From Myrica gale (Eukaryota; Streptophyta; Magnoliopsida; Fagales; Myricaceae), in contig OZ005616.1 in the NCBI GenBank assembly GCA_963930655.1, positions 13,048,001-13,112,000 of the forward strand: a stretch of 64,000 bases of DNA. The letters run 5' to 3'. Below the pieces are notes generated by a model. The model worked only from the letters and a program-made list of their open reading frames with translations, had not been told where the DNA came from and made no database searches. Shown piece by piece: positions 1-12,420 of the stretch; the stretch's first letter is position 1; each line of letters opens with the position of its first letter. A program made the position numbers and the translations under genes.

Positions 1-550
1 AAGTGCATGTACTCTTACATTGCACCCACTCGTCTGCTTAAGGTCACCACCTCAATGATGGAGTCCATCATTCTATCTTATAGAGGTACAACGAGTGTGG
101 ACCTATTTGTACATTATCATGTACCTTGGTCTAGAACAAAGTGAGTCAACAAGGATCCAAAAAATCATACTCCCCGCCTCTGATTCATTAATCATTGGCC
201 TGACTTTTCTACAATGTTACTCAACAACATGACATCTTATGTCGTTGCAATTATGGCGTCTTATGTCATTGCATGTACCCAAAATAATATACAAGTGATT
301 AATCAATAGCAATAATTATCTCATAATTATGCAAAATAATTGGTTTTGAGGGTATACATCTCACATTACCGAGGTTCCTTCGAAATTCGGGCAACCATAG
401 AAGCGTCGTCACGGGTTTCCCTCCGTCAGAGACCTCTGGATGGTTGCCTAGCTAACTCGCTTCCTCTTCAAGGATCCCGAACTGAGCTCGAAGACCCTGA
501 AAGTTGGGAGCTCATGATACTAATTAACGTCCTCCGATTCGGGCAAACAC
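1..550. other. Unassigned left flank, probably repeat-derived
   Basis: No gene is recognised here. The stretch has one small internal direct repeat around 225-275, where two copies of a motif like TCTTATGTCNTTGCA lie close together. The short ORF at 340-582 has no recognisable domain and runs into the copia LTR remnant that begins near 551. The base composition and the lack of any exon-like signal suggest old repeat sequence, but I cannot name a family. Confidence 0.3.
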
Positions 551-729
551 GACAGGCTCTTGTAGTACAGCTGTTTTTGTAGAAATAGGACAGCAATGCT
601 TTGTATCATGTAGAAAACATTAGCAAGAAATATACGAGAAGGTTTTTCCTCTCAATCCGTCGTCCTCTCCCCTCAAACTCTGTTTTCATCTTACTGTGAA
701 ATCACACAAATCAATTCAGTATTCTTGAA
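551..729 (+). repeat. Remnant of the 5' LTR of the outer copia element
   Basis: This stretch is nearly identical to 15652-15829. It ends directly before the primer-binding motif at 730-741, which fixes it as the right end of a 5' LTR. The leader then runs to 872, where the inner element interrupts it. Confidence 0.85.
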
Positions 730-872
730 ATGGTATCAAAGCAGAAGGCTTAGTCCTCTCATTTTGATCCTGTTCCATCTTTCTTGCACAGATTTCCTAC
801 TTTCTCATACCAAACATCTCACATTTCCCTTAGAACTTTTCTCAAACACGTAACACACAATGAGTGCTGCGG

Positions 873-2474
873 TGTTAGCCCAAGGTTGTTTTGTAAACAA
901 TCCATAATTGATTTTGATGATAACAAAAGTTTCTAAGTTTTGAAGACTTTAGATTTTACAATGTCAATCCACTATTTTCTAAATCATATTTCAAAGGATG
1001 AGGTTATCTCACAAAAATGTTTCTAAGTGCTTTGAAGATTCTTGAATTTATCTTGACAATCCAAAATTTCTAAAGATTGAGGTTATTTCTTTAAATAATT
1101 TTTAAATATACTTAAACACCATTACACAAGTTGATAAGATCAATTTTTCATATTGTAGGTGTTTAAAGAAAGTTAAAATGGATTGGACACTTTGAAGTTG
1201 CTGTTTTTCTCTCCAGTAGTTATATGTGTCGACACATACTGGACGTGGTGTCTACAGATCGTACTGACTCCAGAATGCTGAATACATGGTGTCGACACAT
1301 ACTAAAACATGGTGTAGCACCCGAGACAAAATTTTCAGAACCAATTTTCTATGTGTCAGCACATACCCATGTGTCGACACATACCACGAATTTGCAGAAA
1401 TTCTGGAATGACGCCAGATTGTTCAATTTGATTCAAAATTGTCTCAAATGACCTCCAACGGCACTCAATCTTTCCAAGAAGACCCTTAATGACCATTGAA
1501 GACCTAGAAGCTATAAGAATAAGGATATGGAGAGAGAGAACATCAAGATCGATCAAAATCGCAATATCTAGAGAGAGAAAAAGCCAAAAGCCAAAGAAAA
1601 TCCATTTGCTGATTTCTTCAAGTCCGGAGCTCTTATTGTCAAATCTCACCCTCTTGCTCATCATTGACAACCAAGCCTTCAAAGGAAGAGAGAGATTTCT
1701 TGAAGAAGGGACAACACACTTGCAATCAATTTTTCCCTAACTTCTAGAGAGAGAAAGCTTGTTGAAGAAGAGGGAAAACAACACCTACCGAGAGAGCTTG
1801 TGCTTCCACCTGCAAAACTTTAGGTTTCCTTCAATAATCTCATCATATTGCATCTTATTGAGCTTTTACACTTGCTAATTTGGCTTAGAGAGCCATTCCA
1901 TAGGATTTGAGTTTTTCATTGGATTATTTGGCTTAGAGAGCCACTCCATATTTGTGTGGCACATTTGCTCATTCGGCTTAGAGAGCCTTCCTTGTAGCCA
2001 TCATTTGTAAAAGCTTTGAGTATTGAGAAAACACATGGTCCTACTTGTGAGAGTAGAAGAAATCCTCTAGGTTCCGAGGATTTGTGAGAGTTGAAGCGTG
2101 AGCTCGCAAAACGCTTTGTAAAGGTTTCTTAGCACCCGGGAAGCTAAGGTGTATTTGCTATTGGACAATAGTGAAGGAAGCCCAAGGAAGTCAATTGCCT
2201 TGGGGGTGGACGTAGGCAAGTGTTGGCCGAACCACCTAAAAATACGGTGTTATCTCTCTAACTCTATTTCTCTTATTGTTTGTCTCATATCCATAATGTT
2301 TGTGCTTTAAACTTTATCATTTATTGCTTATAGTTGCTTAGCCTTAAACACATTCAGACTTTCAGTTTTTATTGTTAAAAAGGAGTATCTCTTAGATCTG
2401 TGTTTTTGTCAAAAATGGGTAAAGTTTTTGTAAACCCAATTCACCCCCCTCTTGGGTTGTCATTTAGACTCACA
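873..2474 (+). repeat. 5' LTR of the inner SIRE-like copia element
   Basis: About 1.6 kb, aligned end to end by eye with 13028-14703. Near 1224-1385 it carries a small array of the palindromic motif TGTGTCGACACA and variants. CT- and GA-rich stretches and the repeated motif TTTGGCTTAGAGAGCC (1880-1990) follow. Open reading frames inside it are incidental. Confidence 0.92.
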
Positions 2475-2605
2475 ATTGGTATCAGAGCTGAAGTTTAATA
2501 TATCTATCTATAACAACCCTTGTTAGCACCTCCTTAGCTGAAGGTCAATACACAAATAGACCTCCCTTATTCAATGGAACTTGTTACAATTATTGGAAGG
2601 CTAGG

Positions 2606-3856
2606 ATGAGGATTTACATCCAAGCCTTGGACTATGATCTATGGAGAGTTATCTCAAATGGTCCTACATTTCCTAGAGATAAGGTAGGAAGGTTGAAAGA
2701 TGAAAATAAATGGGATGATGTAGATCTTAGCATTATGTCTTTAAATGCTAAAGCTATAAATGTGTTATATTATGCACTTGATTCGAATGAATTCAATCGT
2801 GTTTCCGGTTGTGATACCGCGAAACAAATTTGGGATAAACTTCAAGTAGCCCATGAAGTTACGAATCAAGTCAAGGAAAATAAGATTAGCTTGCTTGTTC
2901 ATAATTATGAGCTTTTCAAGATGAAATCCGATGAATCTATCTCATCTATGTTTACTCGCTTTACCGATATTATAAATGGTCTTAAATCTCTTGGTAAAGA
3001 ATATACTAACATTGAAATGGTGAGAAAGATCCTTAGGTGTCTATCAAATGCTTGGGAACTCAAGGTCACCGTCATTCAAGAAGCCAAAGACTTGACAATG
3101 CTTTCTTTGGATGAGCTTATGGGATCTCTTATGACCTACGAGATGAACCAAGTAAAAGGAGACGAAATTGAAGGAAAAGGCAAAAGAGAAATTGTCTCTA
3201 TTAGTGAAGAAGAGGAAATTGCAAACCTTTGTTTGATAGCAAAGGAAAGCGAGGATGAGGTACAATCTTCACTTACTGAATGCTTTTCATTTGATGAATT
3301 GCAAGATGCGTTTAATGAACAATACCTTGAACTAAAAAGAATATTTTCAAAATATTGTTCTCTCAAAAAGAATCTTGAAAGTATTACAAAAGAGAATGAT
3401 TTTTTGAAAATTCAAGTTGTTTTTCTTAGAGAGAATCTTGCAAGAGTTACAAAAGAAAATGTCTTGCAAGAAGAGTCAAATAATTTGAAATCTGAAAACA
3501 ATGATTTAAAGAAGAAAGTTGACTCTCTTACTAAAGATCTTGCAAAATTCACTCAAGGAAAAAGAAACCTTGATATTTTACTTGGCTCTCAAAGATGTTG
3601 CTTCAACAAAAGTGGCATTGGATATGATTTTTTAAATGATAAAAAATCTTACTCTTATATGAGAAAAAAATCATCTCCATCATTTACATTGTGCAATTTT
3701 TGTGGTAAATTTGGACACATATCACACACTTTTCCAACTAGAAAGAAATTCACTCATGGCATTAAGTGTGTGTGGATTAAAAAAGACAAGGTAAAGGAAG
3801 TGATTTCTAACATCAATGGCCCCAAAAAGATTTGGGTACCAAAAACCAAAAGTTGA
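2606..3856 (+). CDS. Gag-like region of the inner copia element
   Basis: An open stretch of 416 codons encodes a copia Gag of the UBN2 type, with the signature region around residues 45-190 (IWDKLQVAHEVTNQVKENKI). A long charged segment follows and probably forms a coiled coil (about residues 230-330). A zinc-knuckle-like segment (CNFCGKFGHISH) lies near residue 375. Gag would form the virus-like particle in the cytoplasm. Its position right behind the primer-binding site agrees with a copia gag. It is listed as part of a fossil element. Confidence 0.85.
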   Translation: MRIYIQALDYDLWRVISNGPTFPRDKVGRLKDENKWDDVDLSIMSLNAKAINVLYYALDSNEFNRVSGCDTAKQIWDKLQVAHEVTNQVKENKISLLVHNYELFKMKSDESISSMFTRFTDIINGLKSLGKEYTNIEMVRKILRCLSNAWELKVTVIQEAKDLTMLSLDELMGSLMTYEMNQVKGDEIEGKGKREIVSISEEEEIANLCLIAKESEDEVQSSLTECFSFDELQDAFNEQYLELKRIFSKYCSLKKNLESITKENDFLKIQVVFLRENLARVTKENVLQEESNNLKSENNDLKKKVDSLTKDLAKFTQGKRNLDILLGSQRCCFNKSGIGYDFLNDKKSYSYMRKKSSPSFTLCNFCGKFGHISHTFPTRKKFTHGIKCVWIKKDKVKEVISNINGPKKIWVPKTKS

Positions 3857-4619
3857 TTGTTTTTGCAGGTGTGCTTGAAGTTCAATATAGATGCTCCAAG
3901 CACATGATCGGAGACAAGAGTTGGCTTAAATCTCTTTGTCTCGAGGGAAAATGTTCGGTTACCTTTGGTGACAATGAAGAATGAAAGATGCTCGGTGTTG
4001 GTATCATTGGTATATATCTTGTCACGCCCCGAACGCCATCCCGCAGGGACCATGATAGCCACGAGCATTCCCCGAGAACACTCCAGCGCTTACACTAACT
4101 CTTACAGCGCAAAACTTTTTCTTTATTTTTTTATACACGTCGGAAGACTCACTCAGGATCCACATGTTGGCTGAGATACAAGCTCAATGAACATAACCCC
4201 TCGGTAAACGAATTATAACTCATAAAAGTCTTTACATTGCATCTTGTTCGCAAACTCATACAAAATGTAATAGGGCAACATACTGCCACTCAAATAAAAC
4301 CAGCACTCACTAGTGCTAACTCGGAGTTCACCAATTTCGACTCCAACTCCCGAACTCTTTGGATTTCTACGTGAGATAATCCTCTGCTCCCCAATTTTCT
4401 TGTGGATCTGGAATGATACGATTAAAAACTATAAGTCGAAAGACTCAGTAAGGAACAACAGTTTGAAACATGAACTTTGATAAAACATGGCTTTAAAAAC
4501 AAACTTACTTCAATACATTGTAGAGTTAAGAAAAGAAATGCATAACTGTAAGTCATGAGATAGTGCATAAAAACCATGATGCATATGCATGCTCCATGAT
4601 GCACATGCCATGCACTAAA

Positions 4620-4695
4620 ATCTCTTGTCACTCTTGGCCTTTTCAAATGCATTTCAAATCTCTTGCCACTCTTGGCCTTTTCATAAACATTTCAT
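4620..4695. repeat. Two-copy tandem repeat, about 38 bp unit
   Basis: The unit TCTCTTGNCACTCTTGGCC with its downstream part occurs twice in a row inside the 4.2-kb insert, with small differences between copies. It has no coding potential. Confidence 0.7.
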
Positions 4696-4853
4696 CTCTT
4701 ACTGTGGGCTCGCTCCATTTGACCCCATGAAGTCAGGGCTGTGTTCTTCCCATCGGAACTGTCTCCCATCCCTTGGAGACTTAACATCTGGTCGAGCTAG
4801 CCCGTAGTTGCCCCAGGCCTGATGGCTAGACACGACCCATAAGAGGTGTCACA

Positions 4854-4990
4854 CCTTCTCGAGCAACGTTCCTCGGTGTGGTTGCACATACCTCAAGGAC
4901 TTACCCAACCTTCTCGATCAACGTCCCTCGGTATGGGCATCCTAGGTTTCATCCATCTATCCTTCTCGATCAACGTTCCTCGGTATGGAT
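4854..4990. repeat. Three spaced copies of a 28-bp motif
   Basis: A motif beginning CCTTCTCGATCAACGT and ending CCTCGGTATGG occurs at about 4854, 4909 and 4961. The start-to-start distances are 55 and 52 bp and the sequences between the copies differ. The array lies within the 4.2-kb insert. Long plant LTRs often carry such short subrepeats. Confidence 0.8.
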
Positions 4991-7873
4991 GATAAACCTC
5001 ACTTAACTTGGTACGGATCCGACCCAAAGCCCCCCGGGCTTAATCATAACATAAATACTTTTCCATTCGCATAAAACAACCTTTCATGTTTCTATGCAAT
5101 GAACATGACATGCCACACTTGAAAACATCGTGATTTCATTTGCACCAAAACGTCTCTCATGCGTTCATGCAAATGATCATGCTATGACATGTTCGAAACA
5201 TCATGCGTACTTGAAACATCTTTGTGCACAATACATGTCACTTGTATTAAAATCATCTTGTCATGCACAATAAAACATGCAGTGTATCATTCCAGTTTTC
5301 CAAATCGGGTAAGATTCACTTACAGTACTCCTCGCAAATCTCCTTAGATCTCACTTGGCTCTTTGCCTACAAAGAATAGGTTCGATTCTTAATATACTAA
5401 GTTTACATGAAAGTATATCAACACGCTCGGTTCTATAAACTACTCGAGGAAACCTATTTTGAAATCCACTAAGGAACGAATAGTGATAATTAAGTACTTA
5501 ACTTAATCTTAACGATATAATATAGTTGCTGAATTTCTCTTAGTCCAATTGAACCTCTTGTTCACCTCTTAGCCTTGAACTCCCCGTCCATCGCAACGGT
5601 TTCAAACAGCAACTATATATATATTTATTTATTTCGATATTGTAGATTTATACATTGCCTTAATTCTTTTAACCGTTTAATATCTTATTTAATCTTTTAC
5701 TTTCTACTAATTAAGCTTAGGTTATTTAATTACTTAATTCTATTGCAATATAGTTCTATTCATATTTAGGACTCTAATCAACAAACTAATTGATTTAGGA
5801 TTAAATCTTGATCTTTCTTTTATTCCATGTATTCAATTAAATCTTTACATTAATCGATCCCTAACCTTAATCATAATTAACTTTTGGCTTGGACATTAGA
5901 TCTCTATGCAACCCGAGACATTAACCTTGATTAGAGTTTCTATATATTTTCTTCTCATATGATCAAGGTTCTCTTGTTATTCATATCATTACAATTACAC
6001 TTCACTTGCATCTAATAGATTTCGGCCAAAACTTAATCACTCTAATTAAATCCTTAATCCATGTTTAACATCACAAGGCCTTGCTAATCCTTTTAACCCG
6101 AGCCCTTTAAGCATTTTCATCCTTGTTTTTCTCTAACATGTATGGTGTGTTTTATCATTGAACTTAGGCTTTAATCCTCCAATCCATTTGGCCATGCTCC
6201 ATTTTAAGTATTCCTTGTCTAAATTTTTCTTCTCCAATGGTGTTCCCATCCTCCATTTTCAGATTCACAACCTAGGATCTACAAATCACAAAACAACTTT
6301 AAGATCTAGCACAACATCATATTCGGCCAACACCCATCCAACACAACCCTTCATGTCAAAACTTGCATCATGCATTCCTTTTGCATTTTAAGACCACACT
6401 AGCATGCATTGTTCATCCTTTAACATTTTTCTAACGGATCTCATGCTTATATATCTAGATCTAACATTATAACTTAGGGTTGGTCTCATAAACTCAAGAT
6501 CTAACAAAATCAAGGTACCAACTCAAATCCAACCAAGAGATATTCGGTCAACATCCTACTTAGAACTAACAACCATATTGTTGGCCTTACCTTGATGATT
6601 AAACACAAGCCCTGAGTACCTAGCATAATAAAATACCTTAGGTCAGAACTTATAAAGAACTTAAGCAAAAACATCATGTGAAATCAAGCCCACCTCTACC
6701 TTCCACAAGTCACCCGATTTTCACCAAGATCCTTCCTTAACCCAAACTTTCGGTTCACCCTTTTGGAATGGTTCCAAGGCTAATACAAGGTGCTAAGATA
6801 GGTTTTATGGTGGGGAAAATAAAACAAGGCAATGCTTGAAACGTGAAATGGTTTAGTTCTAGGAAAGTGAGCTAGATTTCAACAAGGGAAAATGGCTAGG
6901 TGAATAGAAATTTCCAAGAGGAGAAATGGGTTGCACAAAAGAGGGATTTGGTTCACCTAAAGAAGATAAACAAACTTAGAACTTGAGAGGAGTGATTTAG
7001 TTGCAAGAAGAAAAGAACAAAGCTTAAGCTCAATGGGGAGATTCGGTCAAGAGAGGAAAAAAAAAGAGAGAGAGTTGAATGGGGTGGGGTATTCGGCCAA
7101 GGGGAAGCAATGCAGAGTGAAGTTGAAATGCTAAGTGTGGAGTGAATTCACATGAACCAATTGAGTCTCCGAAGGTGAAATTATGAAAGTGAAAATGACA
7201 AGTGATGTTGAGAATGACAAGAGAGAAAGAAGGAAAAGGGGGGTGAACTTGGGTGAGTTTGGCCGACCAAGGCATGTTCTTTTCACTTCTTTTGGCTTTT
7301 CTCTTTCTTTGTCTTGTCTTGTCACTTAATTGCTCAACTTCTCTCTTCTTTGCAACTCACATGGTCCACAAGCTTTTGACTCTTCCACTCTCCATGCTCT
7401 TCACGTAAATGGCCTTGTCTTCAATTCTCATTTATGTTGTTTGGTTAAAAAACAACTAACTTAGTTACTCTCACAACTAACTTTCAACTTAGTTGCTTTT
7501 GTCACCTAACTTATCTCCTATAAGCTTATCTAATTCAATTACATAGCTTATCATCTTATAAGCATGACAACCTATCTCAAGATAATGGTTCTAGCCTATC
7601 TCTACGATAGTCACAACAATCTATTATATTAAAAGTTCTCTAGCTTATCATTATGCTAGCTTATCACTATGATAAGCAAGTGTGCTTATCAATTTAAATT
7701 CTCTTAAAACTTATCATATGCTTAGTAGCTTATCATCTAATACTTCTAATGATAATTCAAACCTAATAATTAAGGTCACAAAATGATGATATATGCTACC
7801 TAATAAAGACACACAAAAGTATTCAATTACTTAAAGGGAATTCATGAATTTTTTTCTATTACATTATTTTCGG

Positions 7874-7876
<3 letters not shown>

Positions 7877-7932
<56 letters not shown>
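7877..7932. repeat. (AT)n microsatellite, 56 bp
   Basis: Uninterrupted AT dinucleotide run of about 28 units inside the 4.2-kb insert. It can extrude as a cruciform and is likely to vary in length. Confidence 0.95.
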
Positions 7933-7934
<2 letters not shown>

Positions 7935-8247
7935 TTAATCATAATTTAATTTCATGGATTATGGAATATACTAAGAAATTGAAAAAAATATAAATCCATA
8001 AGAGAAACTTACCTTGCAATTTTCGGCTCTTAAGGAATAAAATTAAACTTGCAAAAAACTTCCATAATGAAAAAGAAATTATTTTAGGAAAAATTTATGA
8101 ATAAAATCTCATATTAGTTAATGTACCTTAAACATAAAGCTTAAATCATATATTGGCCAAAAATATGGCCCCATAATTAAAATTAAAGCTAATACATAGA
8201 AAATAACAAAAGAAATAATCGGGGTCTCACATATCTTAATCCCATAT

Positions 8248-10440
8248 TTGAGAACTGTATTTCTTGTTGATGGTATAAAGCATAATCTCTTGAGTATTGG
8301 TCAATTATGTGACAAGAGAAACCTAGTTATTTTTGTATCATCAATATATCTTGTTGAGAATATTGATAGCAAGAAAGTCTTGTTTATTGGACCTAGATTT
8401 GAAAATGTGTATATTGTTCATTTAGAGATCATCTCCTTAGAAAAGATAAAATGTCTTCCATCTCTAAATGACAATGATAGTTGATTGTGGCATAGAAGGC
8501 TTGCTCATGCAAGTGTGGACTTGATTTCAAAACTAGCAAAAAAGAATCTTGATTCAGGTTTGCCTAACCTTACTTTTGAGAAAAACAAAATTTGTGTAGC
8601 TCGTCAAAAAAGGCAAACAAAACCAAAACCTTTTTTAAGCCAAAAATGTGGTGTCCACTTCTAGGCCAATTCAACTTTTACACATGTACTTATTTGGTCC
8701 AACCCGAACGTTAAGTTTGGGAGGCAAACGGTACGACTTTGTTGTTGATAATTTCAATGGATTCACATGGGCTCTATTCCTAGCTCATAAAGATGATGTT
8801 TTTCATGCTTTTAAAAAAAAACTCATCAAGTGAATGCAAAATGAAAAATGTTGTCACGTTTTGAACCGTTTCATGATTAGGCATACTCTTAAGAAAACTC
8901 CTTATAAGCAATGGAATAATAGAAAACCCAACTTTAGTCATATGCATGCTTTGGATGCAAATTCTTTGTGCTCAACAACAACAAAGATATTTTGGGTAAG
9001 CTCGATGCAAAAGAAAATGACGGTCTTTCTTGGTTATTCAACTTCTTACAAAATCATTTGTATTTTCAATAAACACACTCTAGTTGTTGAAGAATCTTTT
9101 GATGTGGTATTTAATGAATCTAACATTTCTATGAGAAAAGATTACAATGAAGTTGTAGGTCTTGAAAAATATGTTGAGAAACCAGCTGCAAGTGAAGAAA
9201 ATAAAGTTTCTCATCCATAAGAGCAAGATGTAAAAGATCTTGAAAACGAAACACCTCGAAGCAACAACGATCTACCAAAGGCCTGGAAGTTTTTCAGAAA
9301 TCATCATATTGATCAAGTCATTGGTAATGTGAAGAAAGGTGTAAGTACTCACTCTTCCTATAATCCAGCTATTAATTTTGCCTACATTTGTCAAATTGAG
9401 CTAAAGAACATTTCTGAGGTAAAAGTTGATAAAAGTTGGATTCATGCCATGGATGTTGAAGTAAAACAAGTTTTAGAAAAAAATATGGTATGACATCTAG
9501 ACCTAGATTCCAAGATCATCCATTTATTGGTACTCAATGAGATTTTCAAAACAAAATGGATGTATCTATGGAAGTGGTAAGAAACAAGGCAAAGTTGGTA
9601 GCCCAAGGTTACAATCAAGATGAGTAGATTGATTTTGATAAAACATTTGCTCTTGTTGCTAGATTAGAATCTTTTCGCATGTTACTTGCCTTTGCATATC
9701 TGAATTATTGTGAAATGTGTATCTCTTAATGATTATCTTTAGGAGGAAGTGTGTGTAGAACAACCTCATAGATTTTTAGATGAAAAGCTACCACACCATG
9801 TGTTCAAGCTCACAAAAGCACTGTATGGCTTGAAGCAAGCCTCTCAAGCATGGTATGAACGGTTAAGTTCCTTCCTTATTAAAAATGGATTTTCACGAGG
9901 TATGATCGATATCACTCTCTTTACAAAGGAAAAGGAAAATGATGTGCTTATTGCTCAAATACATGATATCATTTTTAGTTATACTAATGAGTCTCTTTGT
10001 GAAGAATTTTCCATAGTTGTAAAAGGTAAATTCGAGAAGAACCTCATGGGAGAAGTGAATTATCTTCTCGGGCTTCAAATCAAACAATTTCACGAGGGCA
10101 TCTTCATTAACCAAGTTAAATACACAAGAGACTTACTCAAAAGATTTGGGATGGACAACTCAAAACCAATGGATAGACTAATGAGTCCATCAACCCAAAT
10201 GGAAATGATGAAAAAGGTAAAAAGGTTGTACACACGAGGTATGATTTGATCTTTTCTTTACCTTACTATGAGTAAACCTAATAAAATGTTTTGTATATGT
10301 ATGTGTGCTAAATTCCAATATTGTCCTAAGGAATCTCATCTCCTTGCGGTTAAAATGATTTTTAGATATATTGTTGACATTCAAAATCTTGGTTTGTTTT
10401 ATCCCAAGAAATTGGAATGAGATTTCCTTTGGAAGTAAAT
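8248..10440 (+). mobile_element. Pol region of the inner copia element (integrase, RT, RNase H remnants)
   Basis: Copia pol resumes after the 4.2-kb insert. 8248-8484 matches the pre-integrase region (VDGIKHNLLSIGQLC). About 8485-8830 carries the zinc-binding and core integrase segments (LWHRRLAHAS, then YDFVVDNFNGFTWALFLAHKDD). About 9240-10250 carries reverse transcriptase (ALYGLKQASQAWYERL, VNYLLGLQIKQ), followed by traces of RNase H to about 10440. It sits in several separate open stretches and is plainly broken in more than five places, so it is a fossil. Confidence 0.85.
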
Positions 10441-10589
10441 TGGTTATATGTGCTTGATTTGTGATATTAATTGTATCAATGATTGCTTTGGACATGTTCT
10501 AGTTTGTATATTAAATTGTTTTCTATGTGTTTCTCTTTTAATATCATCTTTCATTGAGAAAACATCAAATGTATTTTTCTTTTGGCATG

Positions 10590-10780
10590 TGTCAACACTT
10601 GGTAAAACAAGTGTCAATACTTCTGATTTTTATGGATGTTTTCTCTAAGGAAGTTTGTGTCGACACCATAAATTATTGTGTCAACACATAAGCTTATCTT
10701 CCAAAAGCCTTTTCAAAATGTATTCGGGAACATGTGAAATGTGTCAACACATTGAGCCAATGTGTCGACACTTATAACGA
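10590..10780. repeat. Internal cluster of TGTGTCGACAC-like motifs
   Basis: Copies and variants (TGTGTCAACAC, TGTGTCGACACC, TGTCAACACA, TGTGTCGACACTT) lie at about 10590, 10650, 10675, 10740 and 10762, between the pol region and the 3' extra region of the inner element. The same motif makes arrays in the LTRs. Confidence 0.75.
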
Positions 10781-10809
10781 GTACAGTGTTTTTAAGATGA
10801 GGGGCATGC

Positions 10810-12420
10810 ATGTCATATATATACTCTTTAGGGCAAAAGAGGTCAGCGCTTTATTTCTCCTTCATCTCACAGAACCTCTTATCTCTCCCAAACGGCAAGC
10901 ATCACCCACTCTCTCACAAATTCCATTTACCCGCTGCCTTCTTCGAAAAATCAACCACCGATAGCATTCAATTTCCTAACCCAGACACTGCCAAGATGTA
11001 TTTCAGCCACTCCAAGCACCTCTCTCATCAGACGCCATCATCTGTCAGTTCTAGGGTACGTAAGAAAGGAAAAGCACTAAGGAACCTGCTCCTTCTACAG
11101 AGACCTGCATCTACAGGTTAGGGCTTTGAAAGAATCTATCTGTGCAAGATTTGCAAAATATGAAGGTTATTGCTGGTTGTTAGACTGTTTTTCAATGGAT
11201 TAGTGAGAATGCTTTTGATTTAAAAGGGAGGCTTGAATTTCAAGGATGAATTTGCTTGTGAATTTGAAGGTGGATTGCTTGTATAAATTTGGTTAAGTTA
11301 GTTTATGCAAACCTTCAAATTTCAACATCTGAGAATGTCAATAGTTGCGAAAATGGAGAGATATTACACATATCAGTTGCTTCATTAACCTCCCTGATTT
11401 CTACTCCTAATGGTGGAAAAAGATTCTTTGATGCATTTGGTTGGATGGGGTTATCAGAGGTAGAACCACTTTATATTTAGGGTTGTATTGAATAATCCAA
11501 CCCTTCATGAGGTTATTAAACCCATTGTCAGTGAATTGATTGTTCATAGACGATTATTGCATCATATGGTTTGTAATATCATACTACCAAGAATTGGAAA
11601 ATCCGAATACATCATATTCTTGGAGATGTCTATGGGATGCTTTTCATGCATATATTTCAGATCCTTTAGATTTATATGATTGGGGAAGTAAGAGAAAAAT
11701 TCACACATTCCATGGAAAACAAGAAAATCCTTCGAGTATTTGGGGTTTGTTCAAAATGATGATGGAAAATGGGTGAAGAAAAGTCTGATGAGACCTAAGC
11801 AAGGGATTCATATTTTGAGGAAAAGGCTGAAACTGAAAGGACTTCCAAGGGAAATAGGACTTCTTTGGGTAAGCAAACACATATTTCCTTTCCCTCACTG
11901 TACATTGGATCCTCTTCATATCTTCTGCTGCTAGTTCTCGTAAGCCTCACCTTAATAAACTTGAGGATTCAATTGATGAAATCGAGAAGAAACTGAAAAT
12001 ATTGGGTAAGACTATGAAGGACATGACCACTAGTATGAAGAAGAGATTTGAAGATATTACGAAGCTAAGTGGTGTTCCTACAAAGTGTTTTGGGGATCTT
12101 GAGAAGGATATGAGGGGTCTTATGCATCAAGTCAGCAACAACATCCATGTGGATAGTAATTTAATTTAGCATATTGTTGATGAGCTTGCCTCCACTTCTG
12201 CAGAGCTTCAGGCATTTGTAAAATCATTAGTTGAGGATATGGTAAAGGCAACAGAGGTGCAAATGGAAGCTGATAGAGATCTTTGGCCTTATGTAATGAA
12301 ATTGACATATTGGTTCTCCACGACTTGGATGAAATGGCTGAAGAAATTTGAGATTGAATATCCTCCTCCTATCAAGAAATCCAAACCTTCCACCTCCACT
12401 TCAAAGACTCCTACCTAAAT
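10810..12420 (+). mobile_element. Extra 3' region of the inner copia element, at the position of the SIRE env-like ORF
   Basis: Between the pol remnants and the 3' LTR lies about 1.6 kb with several open stretches. The first part starts with a short open frame rich in Ser and basic residues (around 10998-11121). The second part, around 11930-12418, would encode heptad-like helical sequence (IDEIEKKLKILGKTMKDM), then further helices and a Pro/Ser/Lys tail. SIRE/Maximus elements are known to carry an additional, poorly conserved ORF here, often called env-like, with coiled-coil potential. I see no clear signal peptide or membrane segment. The region is broken and its function is not shown. Confidence 0.5.

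Larger units (their letters stand above)
4020..8231. repeat. Solo-LTR-like insertion of about 4.2 kb (possible Tat/Ogre-type gypsy LTR)
   Basis: The insert splits the copia pol region: gag-pol sequence stops at about 4019 and integrase-region coding resumes at 8232. Its ends read TGTCACGCCCCGA and TCGGGGTCTCACA, so it has TG...CA termini with short inverted ends. The 5-bp direct repeat TATCT flanks it (4015-4019 and 8232-8236). No protein of any length is encoded. The interior is AT-rich, with a long AT microsatellite and small internal repeats. TG...CA ends with a 5-bp duplication favour a single LTR left by recombination; LTRs this long are known in the Tat/Ogre branch of Ty3/gypsy. A non-autonomous DNA transposon with a 7-bp duplication (ATATCTT) is the alternative reading. 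Confidence 0.6.

Noticed and set aside
4854-4990. Three spaced 28-bp repeats as a possible array system
   Set aside because: Only three copies, inside a repetitive insert that has target duplications. Best explained as LTR subrepeats.
11488-11934. Overlapping small ORFs as a possible new small-protein locus
   Set aside because: They lie inside the extra region of the SIRE-like element and represent pieces of a decayed frame.
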